Shown here in pieces: positions 13,577-29,307 of a stretch of DNA of 64,000 nucleotides. Below the pieces are notes generated by a model. That model searched no databases. It was not told the DNA's origin and saw only the letters and a list, made by a program, of their open reading frames with translations. Numbering within the stretch: position 1 is the first letter of the stretch; every line of letters begins with the position of its first letter. The DNA comes from Toxotes chatareus (taxonomy: Eukaryota; Chordata; Actinopteri; Toxotidae). The stretch spans positions 7,400,783-7,464,782 of the forward strand of contig CM028901.1 in assembly GCA_016801885.1 (NCBI GenBank), in the 5' to 3' direction. A program made the position numbers and the translations under genes.

Positions 13577-13776
13577 CAAATCACCACAACAATTCCAAAT
13601 GAAACCAAATGTGTCATGTTGGAGAACAGAGGCACGGAAATTTGATTTTGGCAACACAGTGAAGATAAAGAATAAGAAGAGCAGAACACGCCATTACTTT
13701 AGTTTGGTATTGCGCTCATTGAACTGAGCCTGTCATCCAGCAATGCATCCAAGGAGTGGGCCGAGGAGGGACCCCA

Positions 13777-13830
13777 TCATGCCTCCTTCACATACATCCT
13801 CACCGCGACCACGTCTCCCATTATGCATTT
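13777..13830 (-). CDS. fabp11a: fabp11a exon 4 with stop
   Basis: 54 nt with acceptor CCCACAG. It encodes KCIMGDVVAVRMYVKEA and then TGA. It is too short to stand out as an open frame and was found by matching the FABP C-terminus on the minus strand. Confidence 0.92.
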   Translation of the reverse strand, partial: KCIMGDVVAVRMYVKEA

Positions 13831-14937
13831 CTGTGGGAAAAGGGAGAAATCAGGTACGGGTTGAAGATCAAAAGAGGTGGTGTAGTAAAGACAGTGACAA
13901 TGAATTCCATGTCGCTCACATGCAAGGACATTCTTGGGATTTGTGTCTTTACAGTACTAAAGTGTACTGTTTCCCCTCTTTACAGTTAGCTCCTGAAGTA
14001 CGGTTATACATGTTTGCCCGAGTTCTCTTAAGTGAAATGTAGCCACAGTAGTATGCACATTAAGAATAAGTGGTAATTAACATAGAACATTTGCAATGAA
14101 AGACTATTTATTAACCTTAATTAGCCTGTGATCTAAAGCTAAAATGCAGGGATGCTTAAGTAATTTTTCAGAACGATGCTTCAACTAATTTAAGGAATGT
14201 AAAAGTTACAAAGGGGAGTTACCAAGTTATTACCAAGTTACTACCAAGTTCCCTGACTTTATAAAACGACACTGGGGAGGGAAAAAATCCTTACCGCTAT
14301 CAATTTCCCATCTGAGATCTCCCTCTCGATATTCGTTTCTTTGCCATCCCAGCTCTGTTTCTGCACAAGCTTGCCGTTCTCCAGAGTGACCACGGTCTGC
14401 AGGGCATAGAACAGAGACAACCCGTTAATTCCTGCACAGAAAAGACTCTGTGGGCTGTGATTTAGTTTCATTTTTTTCTCTCTCTCTCTCTCTTTCTCTT
14501 CCCCATCACTTCACACTAACCCTTGTCTTCCTATCGTCGGCGGTGGTCTCATCAAAAGGCTCGTTGAGCTTGAACTTGATTTCAGTAGTTTTGAAGGTGC
14601 TCTGAGACTTCATGCATACATTTCCTTGGTCGTCCACGGTCACTACCAAATTGGGCTTAGTCCGGTTCCCCACCTGCCGGGTTGCAAATCCCACACCTGC
14701 AGAGCAGGAAGTTAACGTTAGGAAGAAAATCAAAATGCATTCAGAGTACTACACTTGAAATATTTGCTCTTGTGTGTAGATGAGCAAATCCAAATAATGT
14801 CAGTCCATATTTTGAAAGTTAATTCAAATTTTTTTTTCATCAGTGAATTCAAACACTCTCCTACCAATTGCTTTCATGTAGTCATCAAAGTTCTCGCTGG
14901 AAACCATCTTCCACGTCCCAACGAAATTCTCAACCAT
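13777..14937 (-). CDS. fabp11a: fatty acid-binding protein (adipocyte/FABP4-like, teleost Fabp11a)
   Basis: Complete four-exon gene: 14937-14865, 14696-14521, 14396-14295 and 13830-13777 (73, 176, 102 and 54 nt; phases 1, 0, 0), encoding 134 aa. This is the standard FABP exon plan. The cytosolic FABP signature is intact at the N-terminus (GTWKMVSSENFDDYMKAI). It is followed by GFATRQVGNRTKP, KFKLNEPFDETTADDRK, TLENGKLVQKQSWDGKE and the C-terminal VAVRMYVKEA. The R-x-Y of RMY is the carboxylate-binding pair of the FABP4/FABP3 subgroup. The product is a small beta-barrel that carries long-chain fatty acids in the cytosol. Closest to zebrafish Fabp11a as I know it; some annotations would call it fabp4 or adipocyte FABP. 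Its position beside pag1 matches the human FABP4/5-PAG1 cluster. Confidence 0.93.
14219..14251. repeat. three short tandem copies in fabp11a intron 3
   Basis: ACCAAGTT occurs three times at a spacing of about 11 bases, next to exon 3. It is a tiny minisatellite with no evident function. Confidence 0.7.
14295..14396 (-). CDS. fabp11a: fabp11a exon 3
   Basis: 102 nt, the canonical length for this exon in the family, with acceptor CTGCAG and donor GTAAGG. It encodes TVVTLENGKLVQKQSWDGKE to ISDGKLIA. Confidence 0.93.
14521..14696 (-). CDS. fabp11a: fabp11a exon 2
   Basis: 176 nt with acceptor CTGCAG and donor GTTAGT (14520-14515). It encodes VGFATRQVGNRTKPNLVV to DETTADDRKTR, the strands after the helix-turn-helix cap. 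Confidence 0.92.
14865..14937 (-). CDS. fabp11a: fabp11a exon 1
   Basis: ATG at 14937-14935, 24 codons plus one base, donor GTAGGA. It encodes MVENFVGTWKMVSSENFDDY followed by MKAI. The frame stays open far upstream of the ATG (to 15141), but FABPs start at this Met. Confidence 0.93.
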
Positions 14938-15036
14938 GTTTGCAGTCTTTCCTGTGATATCCTCTCCTGAACAGCAGCCAGTGGATGTGACTCCGAATTC
15001 AACCCTCTTACAGTGTGGGAACAGGCTCGGAGCGTT

Positions 15037-15044
15037 TTTTAAAG
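15037..15044 (-). promoter_or_regulatory. TATA-like box of fabp11a
   Basis: The minus strand reads CCCTTTAAAAAACG about 100 bases before the ATG, which would place the start site near 15010 and give a 5'UTR of roughly 70 nt. Tissue-restricted FABP genes usually have a TATA box; this assignment is inferred from position. Confidence 0.4.
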
Positions 15045-15141
15045 GGCCAGCCCGACGTTCAGCGACGGAGGAGGAACCAATCACAGCCTGACACGTCACA
15101 TAATAGAAATCCAACATCTGTAACCAAACAGCTTTTCTCAT

Positions 15142-16579
15142 TCAAGTTTTTTTTTATTGATTTTTTTTCTCCCCCAAAGCTGTAACATCTTAATGGGTTT
15201 TTGTTTATATGATAAGCTAAACGTGTATCTGCCACCCTGTCTGGACACTAGAAGTTTGACATATTATAATTTTAACCAAAACAGTTATTTTGTCAGCATA
15301 CAGCAACAACTTGTCTCATATGTTGAGTAAAAGCTAACCATTATTTTTCTCTATGAAAATGACTTGCCCTTGGTTTATGAATAGTTAATGGTGACTTTAT
15401 TAATAATTAATATATAATTTACTAATTCTTTATTGGTCAGTTATGAGAGATTAAACACATTTAGGTTTAACATTTAGATTTACATTTCCTTTGACTGGTT
15501 GTTTAAACACTTATTTCTACAATTGTTCTGTAGACAAAAATCTGCATGTTAACAAGTTATCATTTACAGCAGCAGATTTTATATTAAGAACAGTTTGTTC
15601 CCCTTATTAATGATTTATTAAAACTAATATTGCAGACTTAATGGCTTGTTAGAGCATGAGAGACTTATAATAGATTACATTACAATATAGAAAGGAGCAA
15701 TACTAGCTACTGTGATTTTTTACAATTTCACAATTCAAAATGCGTTTGTGGCTTATAATCAATACATAAAGCATTAATAAATGACTTACTAATTAAACAA
15801 TTAGTTAACACTTAGAAAACATTTTAGAAAGGGTGACTCGTTGGCACACTTGCCTGTATAGTGGAAGATATTAAAGTTATTTAGCTTGGAATATGAACAG
15901 TAAACCCCATCATGAACATGCTTCAGCTTATCAGAGAAACTGATGAAAAATACAGTTTCTCTGTGAAAACCATGAATGTCATAATAATCCATCCATGGAG
16001 AAGACCCACTAAGTCACAGATGCTAATGGAACAGAGAGCAGCAGAGACGACAGGATTTCAGTTGTCTGTGACTGGGTGAAAGGTTTTTTTTTTTTTTCCT
16101 TGTCAGCGGGGCTGCATCTAAAACTCTGTCCCAAATAACATTTAAGCATGCTGTGCCAAAGGTTGGAGCTTGCATAATGTTCTCTAAAACGCTGGAATGG
16201 TCTCTTTTTATCAGCTAAATAGCACATTATGCAAGGACACACCACGAGCCTCTACTGATCACAGCATGCATTTTTAAGCAGTTAAAGCATTTCATTTGAT
16301 GCCTTTAATATGGAGAACATAAGCATAACTGATGGGGAAGTCCACATCATCTCCCTTTAACAAGAGGGTACAGTATTTCCTTTTTTTCTTTTTCAGTTTG
16401 ACCGTGGTAAAGTTCACGCTGACAGCAAAAAAAAAAGGTAGAGGAATTTGTAACAAGTGATTCAATAGGGGGAGGAGCAACTGACTCATTATCATGCCTC
16501 TCAACATTACGTCACATCACAATCAATGCAGAGCAGCTTCAAAGGTCACACCAGAACCCCCACATTTAAATGAGATACT
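15142..16579. other. intergenic gap between mrpl53 3' end and fabp11a
   Basis: AT-rich DNA with many TAAT/TTAAT motifs at 15360-15830 and a T run at 16085-16097. No coding exon, RNA gene or clear mobile element was recognised. Confidence 0.6.
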
Positions 16580-16585
16580 TTTATT
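16580..16585 (-). terminator. probable mrpl53 polyadenylation signal
   Basis: AATAAA on the minus strand about 70 bases past the mrpl53 stop, consistent with the short 3'UTR expected of a ribosomal-protein gene. Confidence 0.55.
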
Positions 16586-16655
16586 ATAAACATCCAAGAA
16601 TGTACACAGATAAATACAAATAAATTCAACACACGTATATTCAACATGCAGATGA

Positions 16656-18934
<2,279 letters not shown>

Positions 18935-21830
18935 GTTTTCTGCAGTGACCTCTAACCTCCTCGACGGAGATTGATGCATCTCGCGTGGACCACTAGAGGG
19001 CACCAGAGGATAAATAACTCACCGGTGTCAAGCGGCTGACTGGGAGATTTAAATGTCATTATAAATAGAGATGATAAGTAAACAGTGGGTTTTGTTTGAG
19101 CTATGGACGCCTAGTAAACGCAGAAATCTGAGGGGAAAATGATTTTTATGTCTGTTGGCTTTTCAGAGGTTTATATTTGAATTTCCACCTCCAAAGTTTC
19201 AATAACCTGTTGGCAGGGCTCACTGATTTCTTTATTCTTTTATTCCTTAACATAATCCCTCAGAATCTTTTACTACATTTGATTTGCATTTTGTATTTGC
19301 ACTCTGAGAGGTGAAACGATAACATTTTTGAGGTGAGGAATTCAATTTATTGTCTCATACACCTTAGGCATTTTTACTAAGGGGCCTATGGAAGATGTTG
19401 CCAGTTCTCAGAGCTGTTGTTTTGGTTGTTGAATATGAGACTTCACTACTGGGGCTTCTGCAGGTATCAGTAATGCATGACCATGTTCCTGCTCTCTCGT
19501 CAGGTGTCTCTGTAAGGACATAGATATAGTTTAATACCTGTTAACAGCCTTCGCATTGGTGAGTTTAAACAGCAACACAATCAGAGCCACTTGAACAGCA
19601 GCATCTCTTTCACAATGATATGACAAAGCTCATTAACACAAACTCAGAGGGAAACTGACTGTGACACCGTCCTGTAACCATCTGACAAACGATGTCACTG
19701 AACAGAATTACGTTAGTGGGGGGCTCTGTCAGGCACTAAGTCAATAAAGGAGGTGCTGCTCTCCAAATAGACAATCAAACAGACACATCTCATAATCAAA
19801 TAGACAAGGAGGATGCAAAATGGTCCTCCAGCTACTGCTACTTCCTGCACTCTACAGATGAGAAAGGTCAAAAGCCTGTCGGGGCATGAAAACATGTCAG
19901 AGAGGGAAATGCATTTAAATTTTTGTCAGCGTTTGCACTTTGAGTCAAATTTAATTATGGCATGAATTGTTTCTGTGGAATAAATAAGTATCTGTGTATA
20001 ATGGAAGAGGAGCCTGAAACATCAAATCAGCCATCTTGTATTTTTGGTAAAGGAAGCTTGTCAAATTTGATTTTCAGAAAGGAAACTGTGACCAAGTGGG
20101 TGGTAATTTATATCTTGGCCACTTCTTTTCAGCAGTTGTGGTAATTATGAGTTCATCATGTTTTCTCAGAAAACTGAGAATTAAGTGTCAGCGGTCAGAT
20201 GCTATTTTCTCTCACTCAATGACTTGTTTTGAAAAAAAATATCTTCAGAAAAGAGAGGGAACACAATACACACCCATCAATCTATCTACCCCATTTTGTA
20301 AAACGCTTTTACGCTTCTATGTTAGGACTTCCTTGACCTCTGTGCAGTATAGCTGGGTATTTATAGCCACCCTATTTTCAGGGCACATGATGAACAAATG
20401 GGTTATTCTCAGATCTGCACACTGAGCATGTACAGTTTATCCAAACTTCAACAGGCCTCAAGTCTCTTTCCCGAAAGGCAGACAATTCGACCCAGCCTAT
20501 GACAGTTGGACAGAGGAGGCACTGGGGCTCTAAATTTAGACATACGGCTACTGAGGCACAGAGGCAGAAGCATTTCCTATACACACCCACCCTGCCACAA
20601 CACACACACACACACACACACACTCAGATAGTTGTTTAGAGCGTCTAGTCATAAGAAAGTGGGGGAGTGGGTGGTAACAAAACAATGAATGCTCAGGGGG
20701 ATGGTTGACCTCAAAGAGAAAAAAGGTATTGTCTTGGTGCAGGATTTCATCTATCACGGTCTCCGCCTGGGCGCGACAATGAGTTATGAAATATTTCTTT
20801 CATTGTGAAACACTCTCTCAAGGAAACGCTGGCATTTTAGGATGTGCAACGTGTGTCTTTTTCAAACTGTCAGAGCTATTGCGTTTTGTCTTTGTTGCTG
20901 CTGTTTGGTGTTATTACTCCACCAGGGTATAACATTGTTCAGTGAGTCATTGCGCTCTTAGTTTAAGATACATACACCACCTGCTCTTCACACTGTGGGT
21001 GACACCCGTTTCAGGTGTGGATGCGTAGTATAGGAGCTGTGATATTATCTGAATATTCGAGTGAACATGGAGCTGCAGCTGAGAGAGTGAATCGAGAAGG
21101 ACTGAAACAATGTATGTGTGAACGCCCAGAGGGTTTCTTGGGAAACACCAGTAGGTTTACTGTTAGAGAAAAGGTGTTCCCCTTCGAGACAAACACACAG
21201 AAGGCAAGGAAGTAGCATACTTTGGTTCTAGTACTGTATTCCTTCTGTCCACAGAAGTATGACTAACACGAATTCAGAGTACCACTGAGGAAAATGAAAA
21301 GAAATAAAATTGCAGGACACTCTTAATTACATTTCTCAGGCCTTTTTATTCCTCTCCTGCACTTGTTAAATACAACTAAACATGTCACTCAAAATCCTGG
21401 AGCCCATGAATCAGTAAAAACAAAAGCTGTGTCTGTTGAGCTCGGCAGGGCAGTCTGTTCTGTTTATAGCTAAACTTCAACAATCCCTATAAAATTTTCT
21501 CAGCTGTAAACAACAAAGGCATCTGCTGAGCTTCCCCCATTCAATTCTGAGAAAGTCTGAAGGAATGTTTTAATGGTTAGTGAAAAATCTCCCTGAAGAT
21601 GCGTCAGGGAGGTGAAACGATATGAAACATTAAGTAAATATATTTGGGAACACTTAATTATTTACAACAAAAATATACCAGCAGCAAGAGAGACACGTGT
21701 GCCACGTGCAAGATTCCGTTTGACAGCTTTCCCATAATCCTTTGACATACTCACTTATGTGTTTGTGAGTGTGAAGGAGTTATTTAGAAGAGACCTGCAG
21801 TGAAACTACTGTAACCTACTGCAATGCTAA
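18935..21830. other. intergenic region between mrpl53 and pag1 (divergent)
   Basis: The first hundred bases right of mrpl53's ATG are its likely promoter. The rest shows no recognised gene. A (CA) tract is at 20599-20622. The two genes diverge about 2.9 kb apart, too far for one shared core promoter. Confidence 0.6.
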
Positions 21831-21849
21831 GAGGCGGCCCAGGCGTGTT

Positions 21850-22179
21850 CGTGGCGGACTGCATTTCCCGAGAGGCTTAGCGGGGCCGCTCTCTGGCACT
21901 CCTCCTCCCACCAGCGTCCTGGCTGGCGGAGCACAGAGCGGAGCAGACTGAACTGAACATCTCGGTGTGTCTCTCATGTCCAGAAATGTGTGCAGGCTGA
22001 AGAACGTAGTCGCATCGCTCCGTGTGTCCTCGTCCGACAACGGCTCGCTCTCGTCTCTTTAACGCAACACTGGAAGCTTCAGATAAAGACGGATAAAGAC
22101 GCACTGAAACAAATCCAACCACTTTCTCTGCAACCAGCCACTGAATGCTGATTTTTGGACAGTCCTCTCTCTGTCTCTG
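21850..22179 (+). other. pag1: candidate noncoding first exon and CpG-rich promoter of pag1
   Basis: A locally GC/CpG-rich segment (GGCGGCC, GCGGGGCCGCT) in otherwise AT-rich DNA leads to a strong donor, CTCTG|GTAAGG at 22180. The next plus-strand gene downstream is pag1, whose vertebrate orthologues have noncoding 5' exons and a very long first intron. The exon's 5' end is not defined by the sequence. The minus-strand open frames here are chance in GC-rich DNA. Confidence 0.55.
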
Positions 22180-22282
22180 GTAAGGGCTCATTTCATTTCT
22201 TCACATAAAGTTGTGCTTTTTTGTGGTTGTTGTTGTTGTTTTTTTTTTTTTAAAATCATGTCAGTGCGACACCAGTGTGTGA

Positions 22283-22283
<1 letters not shown>

Positions 22284-22333
<50 letters not shown>
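22284..22333. repeat. (TG)n microsatellite
   Basis: About 50 bases of TG, starting about 100 bases after the candidate pag1 exon 1 donor. Confidence 0.95.
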
Positions 22334-22335
<2 letters not shown>

Positions 22336-23344
22336 CGCCTTGGGAAACTTCACTGAGAAGTGTAGTTGTGACTGCGGCAGCCTCAGCGGTCGCAGTGAAA
22401 CCGAATGTGAGTAGCGGTTTGTGTCCAGCTGGATCGGGGACTTGTTGCCTCTGCGAAAAAACGTTTCGTGTTTCGTTAATAGTGAACAGGGCGGTGACGG
22501 TAATAATGGGAAGATTTTGGAAAGAAGTTGTCAGTTTAATGCAGTTGCACCCATCTTCATTGAATTCGTCATTTAAAAAAAAAAACTGGCCTGTCGTTTA
22601 AAGTCTCTCTGCTACAGTAGCTTCAGTTTTTAGACAAATATTATATTGGATAAAAGATGTTGTTACCTTCAGATTTCCATGATCACAAGCTTTAATATCC
22701 CTATATTAATGGATTGTCTGTGGTAGTGAGGTTAAATTGCCCCCATTTACTTATTATTCCTTCTTGTTTATCTCCTTGTTTACAGTGGGAAATTAGATAT
22801 GGTTTGGCATCCGTCCTCATGTGACTGGTTCATTTAAGGGTCAGAAGACCAGAACATTTATGGGAAACTAATTGGTCCTCATAACTGCCAGATATATGCT
22901 TGTACTTGTTTTTTAAGATGCAAATCAGCTTTTGTGGTGACTGATAGACTGGTTGTAGTCAAGGGCGTGCACACAGACAAACACACACATCGCACCATGT
23001 ACTGTATGGATGATTGTGTGGATGTTACAGAGCCCCCTGGGTATCCTCAGACATGCATAAACAGCACTGTCCTCATTGACACTGACAAGTACAAGGCCTC
23101 TCTTCCCAAATGGCTCAAAGGTGGCACGCATGGATGCATGGACAAACACGCATACTGTATGTTCACGGATGATGTAAGCACACACTGAGACAGAGGCTGC
23201 ACACACACAAGTCTCCGACCATCTTTCTCTGTAATCGGAAATAAATACCTCTCTGCTGACCTGCCAAATAAATAAACACTGTTTTTCACACTCTGTCAGT
23301 TCTTCTCAAGTTCTCTCTTTTTTTCCCCCCAAATTCTCCATAGA

Positions 23345-23350
<6 letters not shown>

Positions 23351-23386
<36 letters not shown>
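23351..23386. repeat. (CA)n microsatellite
   Basis: An uninterrupted CA run of about 36 bases within pag1 intron 1. Confidence 0.95.
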
Positions 23387-23388
<2 letters not shown>

Positions 23389-26300
23389 CATAGTGCCAAA
23401 TGCCAGCAATAGAACCCTTCCCCTGTCGGTCAGTGCCGATGTGTTCAGTTGTTGAACAGGAGCTGTTGCCGCTCCATCTACCCTGCAGCAGCCTGGCCTT
23501 CACAGAAATTGACATTCACTTCAGCAAACACTATTTGCTTCCATTTACATTCTCTCCACTTCCTTGTTTTATGTGCTAAACATTAATGAAATTGGTCACC
23601 TACTTCCCTGTTGTCAATGCTCCCTGTAGGAGCATTGTAAATAAACACCCACTTACCTGGTGAGACTTGTAGCAGTTGTGTTTTGCATGGTTTTGTGGCC
23701 TTGCGTAAAATTAGCTTTTATTCAAACACCAAATGACAGCTAACATAGATGCCTTCCAGTGTTTGAGTCCAGCATGGAAAGCAAATTATTTGAATGATGT
23801 TAAAAAACAAACAAACCTCAAAAACACCTTATGTTATAATATTATGTTAATAAGAAAGGAGTATAAAGCTGACATGTTAAAAAGGGTCAGAGCTGGATGT
23901 CTGTTCATGACTACATCTCTGTCAGTCTATGAGCTGGTGACTGCGTGGAGGCAAATGTAAGGGGACAGCAGCATGGCGAATGCTTCGTGACATTCTGAGC
24001 TCTGGAGTATTCATAGCATGCTGCTAATGCTGGTATTTGAATGGAGACAAGGTTGGATACTTGCAGCTGTTGCTTGTAAGAAGGGAGATGAGTGAGGAGC
24101 AAAAGGGCTGAGAGCGTTCTCCAAGGAAACAAACTGCACCAGCAAGTCCAGTGAGAGTTTGGTTTGGGTTAATATGGGTAACCTTTTGTTCATAACTTTC
24201 AGGAAACAGTATTAGAACAAAACTAACCTAAGCAGGCTGCTGTAACTTTTATCGCAGATTTTGAGTCATAGCACCTTGTGGTAAAATGACTTTGTAGAAA
24301 GTCATTTGCATGACCAAAACTGTTCCCTGTCCAGGAGGGGCGGGGCTGAACAGCTGCCTGTAATTGTACGCTCATTAAAACTGGCCATAATGTGTTTGAT
24401 GGACTGATAGAGAACACAGTGATGATTCTGTGCTGGACCCTGAAGCTCCTGCTGCTGAAAGGATAAAGAATAATCACACTCTGTCTGACTGCTGTGAAAG
24501 CAGAGTTTCATCATAGGCTGTCAAGATGTCATTTAGCAGACTACACACATTTCACACTTGCTTAGGCTTTAACAAGCAAGAACCCCATCCCCATCATTGG
24601 TAGGCAAACAGTGGAGTGTTAGGCTCTGCACCCAGGTTTTGCAATTACCCTGCATGCCCTGTTTGACACCCCCGTCCATCTGTGACACACACCTCGGGGA
24701 ATTAGACCACGGATTGAGTCTGGAGGAAGCGTGTGTGTGTGTTGCTGTGACTGCCGAAGCACTGAATGTTTGTTAAATGTCAGGCTTGCTTTGGATTGAG
24801 CAGGATTCTATTATGAAAATGGAAAATACTGTTTTGTGCTGGTGTTGCAACGAGTATTTGATCTGGAACAGAGCAAAGTAAAGGAGCTAAATGTAATTAT
24901 TTTCCCTTGTGTTGATCAGGAAGAGATTTCATGTGATAAAAGCTGAGAGACAGTTTTGAATTTCTATGTTTTTATGCTGAACTAAAGTAGCAAAGCGACT
25001 GGAGTGGTCTGCACATTAAACCCCCTGGTTTATTATGGAAAGAAACTCAAACTCAAACACAACATGCCCCAGATTGCTCTGTACAGTTTGTACTGTACAT
25101 TTTCAGGTCAAACTTGTTTTTAGAACTTTAGAAAGATGTGGCTTTTCACCTTACATATAGGGTTTTCACACAAAAAAGAGGAAACACATGAGAGCCACTA
25201 ATACATAGGCTCAGCCATTTGCGGTCAACGAACAGTGTTTAAGGGAATACCTCAGTTGGCTGTTACATAGAAACATTCAGCTGTGTTTCTGTGCAGCTAA
25301 TATAAACTTTGTGCTTACCGGCATTAGATATACGCCGCGTCACAAGCAGACGTGAGTGGATTTAAGTCTCCATTGCAACTTCTGCACAAAAGCTGATACT
25401 GTATCTTCACAGTACTTTTAATTTAACGTTTTACCAAAACACAATGTAATGAGTGAGTGCTAAATGTTTCTTATGATTTAAGTTTTTTTTTTTTATCACC
25501 AGTGTACCTTGGCATCTTTTTAGATTTAGCCCTTTCATTCAGCGATTTTTATCTGTTATCTTTAACCTCTAATCTTGCTCTATGAGGTCTGTCATTTTCT
25601 AACGCAGGGCAACTAGCTGCTGGTGGAGAAATGATCATTAACTTTGCACTTGTTCGCTCCAGGTGAATCAGGGGCGGTGGCTGAAAAGGACTTGTGTCCT
25701 CTGCTTGCACAGACGAGACAATTCAGAGTGAAAAATGAAACAGAGGTTCAATCAGAGTGAGTGAGTGGATTGAGGAAGAAAAAAAGCTATTAGATGGAGG
25801 GTGTTACAGATGAGGAGAATAAAAAAAATGAGAGAGCAATTCTAATAGTAAGAAGAGGATATTGATCTACAGTGCACCAGTTGGGTTATAACTGGGGCTC
25901 TTCTCTTTCTCCTCAACTCTATTGGCTATTGCACAATTGATTTTTCATTTGTTCTGTACAGAGTAAAGGGCACTTGTTATGCTTTTTGAAATGCCATTTG
26001 TAGTACTTATTAGAGCACCCATAGCGCTTCTTCTTCTGAAAGTACACACATACACAGTCTTCAAAGGGTTCACTTGACAGCGTTTATGAATCTTCAACAG
26101 GTTTAGAGCCATGTTCGGCTCAGAAATGCAAATTCCCCAGCAGATGCCAAAGACGGATGACAGGTACTGGTCTTATAATAGCTTTTTTTCCACACCTCTG
26201 TTAAATCAGGAAATTCAGACTTGCTCTAAGCAGGGAAAGTACCTGATGCTCTGCTGAGCTAAAATGTTAAATATTACACTAGTTAATCGATGATGGATCG

Positions 26301-27477
26301 AATCGTTGAACCAGGATGAATCTCTTCTTTCAGAAAAATATGGAGTTTCAGTCTTTCAGTCAGGGATTTTGTAGTAGAGCTAGACTTTTCACAGCTTCAT
26401 CTCTCTGAGACAAATAGCAGCTGAGCTCATTATGTAAGCACACCAACCTTAGGAATGCCAAATCTCACGTTTGTGTGTATGTGTTTGTGTTGTGCACGTG
26501 TGAGTATGTGTGCGTGTCTTTGCAAGAAACATGTCACACATTGTTAAAGCCAGACTTGTTTGTCCTGACGTACAGTAGCTGGAATCCTGCCTGATCCTGC
26601 CCAGAAACGCACACACACTTTCCAGCCAAAACAATGTACACTCGCTCATGGCTAACACAAACACCCCTGCACATGCAGTATGCGCATGCACCCTTACACA
26701 CAAACGCATACATGAATGCCAACAGACGTGCACTTGCACCAAAGCACGCGCACACATCTTGGATAGCGTCTCGGATCTCAGACACTCACAGAAACGTACA
26801 ACTTCAAACACACTTGCCTACTCACCAGGTTCCACTTATACACACATATTACATGATTGTTTACCTCTTTCATAGGTATAGTACAGCAGAGCACAAAGAC
26901 ACGCGCACTGTTATCAACTCACGGTGGCCCTTAGCAATTTTCTCAAGGATAACAGGGTGTTTCAGCTTGTGTTCAACTATTCTGGTGCTGTGTTTGTGTT
27001 GTGCGCAGACTGTCTCTGTCTCTCTGCTACAGCACAGAAACAGACCTCACCTCTGTGCCACTGTGTGACAGAGCAAGACAGAGAGCGAGCGGGGTGAGGG
27101 AGAGCATGGCGTGTTCGAGACAAGTAAACACTGCAGATGCGATTAACTGAGATTGCCTTGGGGGAGCTCTAATGGGAAATCAGAGTCCCTCTTCCCCAAG
27201 AATTGTGGGTAACGCAAGCGGTTATGCATTCATCCCCTGATGTTAGAATCGGAAATGATTTGCATTCTGGTACACTGTCATTGCTGTCTCGTGTAGGGGA
27301 AGATTAAAGCTCTATTTGGAGCTTTGAACCCTATGACACGGTCTTCATCAGTACATGGAGCCGGCTCAATTGTCATGAGGCTGGATTTTAACATAAAAAG
27401 CTTGTAAGTAACTCACGAACTGGGATTGTTCTGTCAAACTAATATTTCTAAAGTAAAGAATTCACTCATGCTCAAAC

Positions 27478-27540
27478 TATAGCCAGAAGATGTTTAGTTT
27501 AGCTTAGCATAAAGACCAGAGGCAGAGGGCTGCCTAGTTG
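27478..27540 (+). repeat. fragment of an interspersed fish repeat
   Basis: It contains TTTAGCTTAGCATAAAGACC followed by a degraded GGCAGAGGGCTGCCTAG. This corresponds to the central part of the inverted-repeat element more fully preserved at 43521-43864. Assignment rests on my recollection of the repeat plus similarity to that second copy. Confidence 0.5.
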
Positions 27541-29259
27541 GTGGACCTTGAGGAGAAATTCTTTTTATCAAACTACCAAGGTAAAGAAGGAACCTTCATG
27601 CTTGTAAAACATGTTTTATCACTTACCTCTTGGTTTCTAGCTATGCAAATGCTTTCTGTTCCATCTGATAAGGTTTTCAGATCTGTCTGAGATTTCTGTT
27701 GTCAACCCAATCCAGTGGAGGTAAATGGAATTTTTGTTATGGCGCTCAAAGCATAGCAATGACATTTGAGAAATGTAGCAGCACTTGTGTTTGCAGAGAG
27801 AATGTCCAGATTATTTCAGATAGCCAGTTATTGTCAGGTACAGGTTCATTTTTTCCCCTTTTGTTGGCGGAAAAAAATACTTCTAGGTAGACATACAATC
27901 CTCTATGTGATATGATATCTCATATGTTTCTCTAGGTACTCCTGAGTGTATTTCCTTCAAAAATGCCTGCATGTTTTCAAATTTCCCTCCCTTTTGTGTT
28001 GCAAACATTTCCAGTTCCAAAACTCATTTCTGATAAGACTGGCAGCCTCTGCTGTACTTTACAGTGCCTCTACATTGTGTTCCACCAGGTTGGATTTGGC
28101 AGGAAAATCATTGTATTTTGCCTGGACACTGATGCAGCTTTGCTCCAGCTTTGTTCTACTGATGTACTGTAAATAATTCCAGGTTTGTGTTAGTTTCCCT
28201 TGTTTGAATGCTCATTCGCTGCTATTGAGGGCAGCTGTCTGCTGTTATTGTTGCTTCTCGCTCTTCAAGTGAAATGGAGCGATGCCAAGGACTGGGAGGG
28301 GTACAAGTAGCAACATCCTCTCTGTAGCAGAAGCAGACTTCTGGGAGGTGTGGCTTTACTTTAAATAAACACCACAAAGACAATTCGTAACACCTGTAAG
28401 TGCCTGTATGAATATGTCTGGAACAAATGGTGACCAAATGATTAACAGAAAATGTGTGTGGAGGGTTGAGGTGAGGTGCGGGGAGGTAACTGTAGATGTG
28501 AATGAGTGGAACAGGGTGTGTATAGACTGTCCCTTCGCCTTGGTGTGAAGTTTTGCTGATGCGGCACACACGCATACACGTTCACACACTGCAGGGGTGG
28601 GATGCTGTAATGTCACCCAAGGGGAGGATCCTCACCTCCAACTCTTGCGGGCTAAATCACTGCAGGGTGCAGGGTGGGTGCACACACGCTTATACAAGTT
28701 ACATATACATGCACGTTAAGCACAGACATACACACAAAGGTCTCCATGCACATTTATGCACGTACTGAGCCTTGTCTGTATTCCATAGGGTCTGGTCTTT
28801 TTTTTTGTCATTGTGAGAACAATATCTCTTTCTTTGTGAAAGATCTGTTTGTCTTTTTTCTGTCTAGCATCCTTGCAGACACAACACAATCACATTTTGT
28901 GAAAACATGGAGCAAGTAATAATTTTTATCTTGTACGGTTTTGTTTTTATAGAGTTAGAAACACACAAGACAGTGAGGCAGTGTCCTGTCAGTGCTGATA
29001 TGGTCATCATGTGTTTATGGGGTTTGGTGTTCAGCATCATGAGTTTGGAGAGAAATAAAATGTCTGTTCATGGATCTTTTATAACTGGAGCTGAATGAGG
29101 GTTATTAGGAAGAGATTTGATTTGAAAAGATAAAACGCAAAGAGATGATTGTTGGTTAGCCCTCTGACTTCTGTCTGTGTGTATATTTAGCATGCACCTA
29201 ACATGCATGCTGTGAGGTTAATGTGTTCCGTGTTCATTTCATGTAACTTGAACACAGCG

Positions 29260-29262
<3 letters not shown>

Positions 29263-29306
<44 letters not shown>
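29263..29306. repeat. (CA)n microsatellite
   Basis: A CA run of about 44 bases in pag1 intron 1. Confidence 0.95.

Positions 29307-29307
<1 letters not shown>

Noticed and set aside
13743..14042. Plus-strand 99-codon frame over fabp11a exon 4
   Set aside because: It is a shadow of the real minus-strand FABP exon and intron.
21816..22191. Minus-strand frames of 74 and 104 codons in the CpG-rich segment
   Set aside because: They lie antisense to the likely pag1 first exon; they have no family match, and GC-rich DNA has few stops.
25081..25100. Small palindrome around TGTACAG...CTGTACA
   Set aside because: A 7-bp stem is expected by chance many times in this length.
26449..27068. Frames of 120 and 144 codons
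   Set aside because: They read through CA/GT-rich DNA and give Cys/Val/His/Thr-rich low-complexity peptides on both strands.
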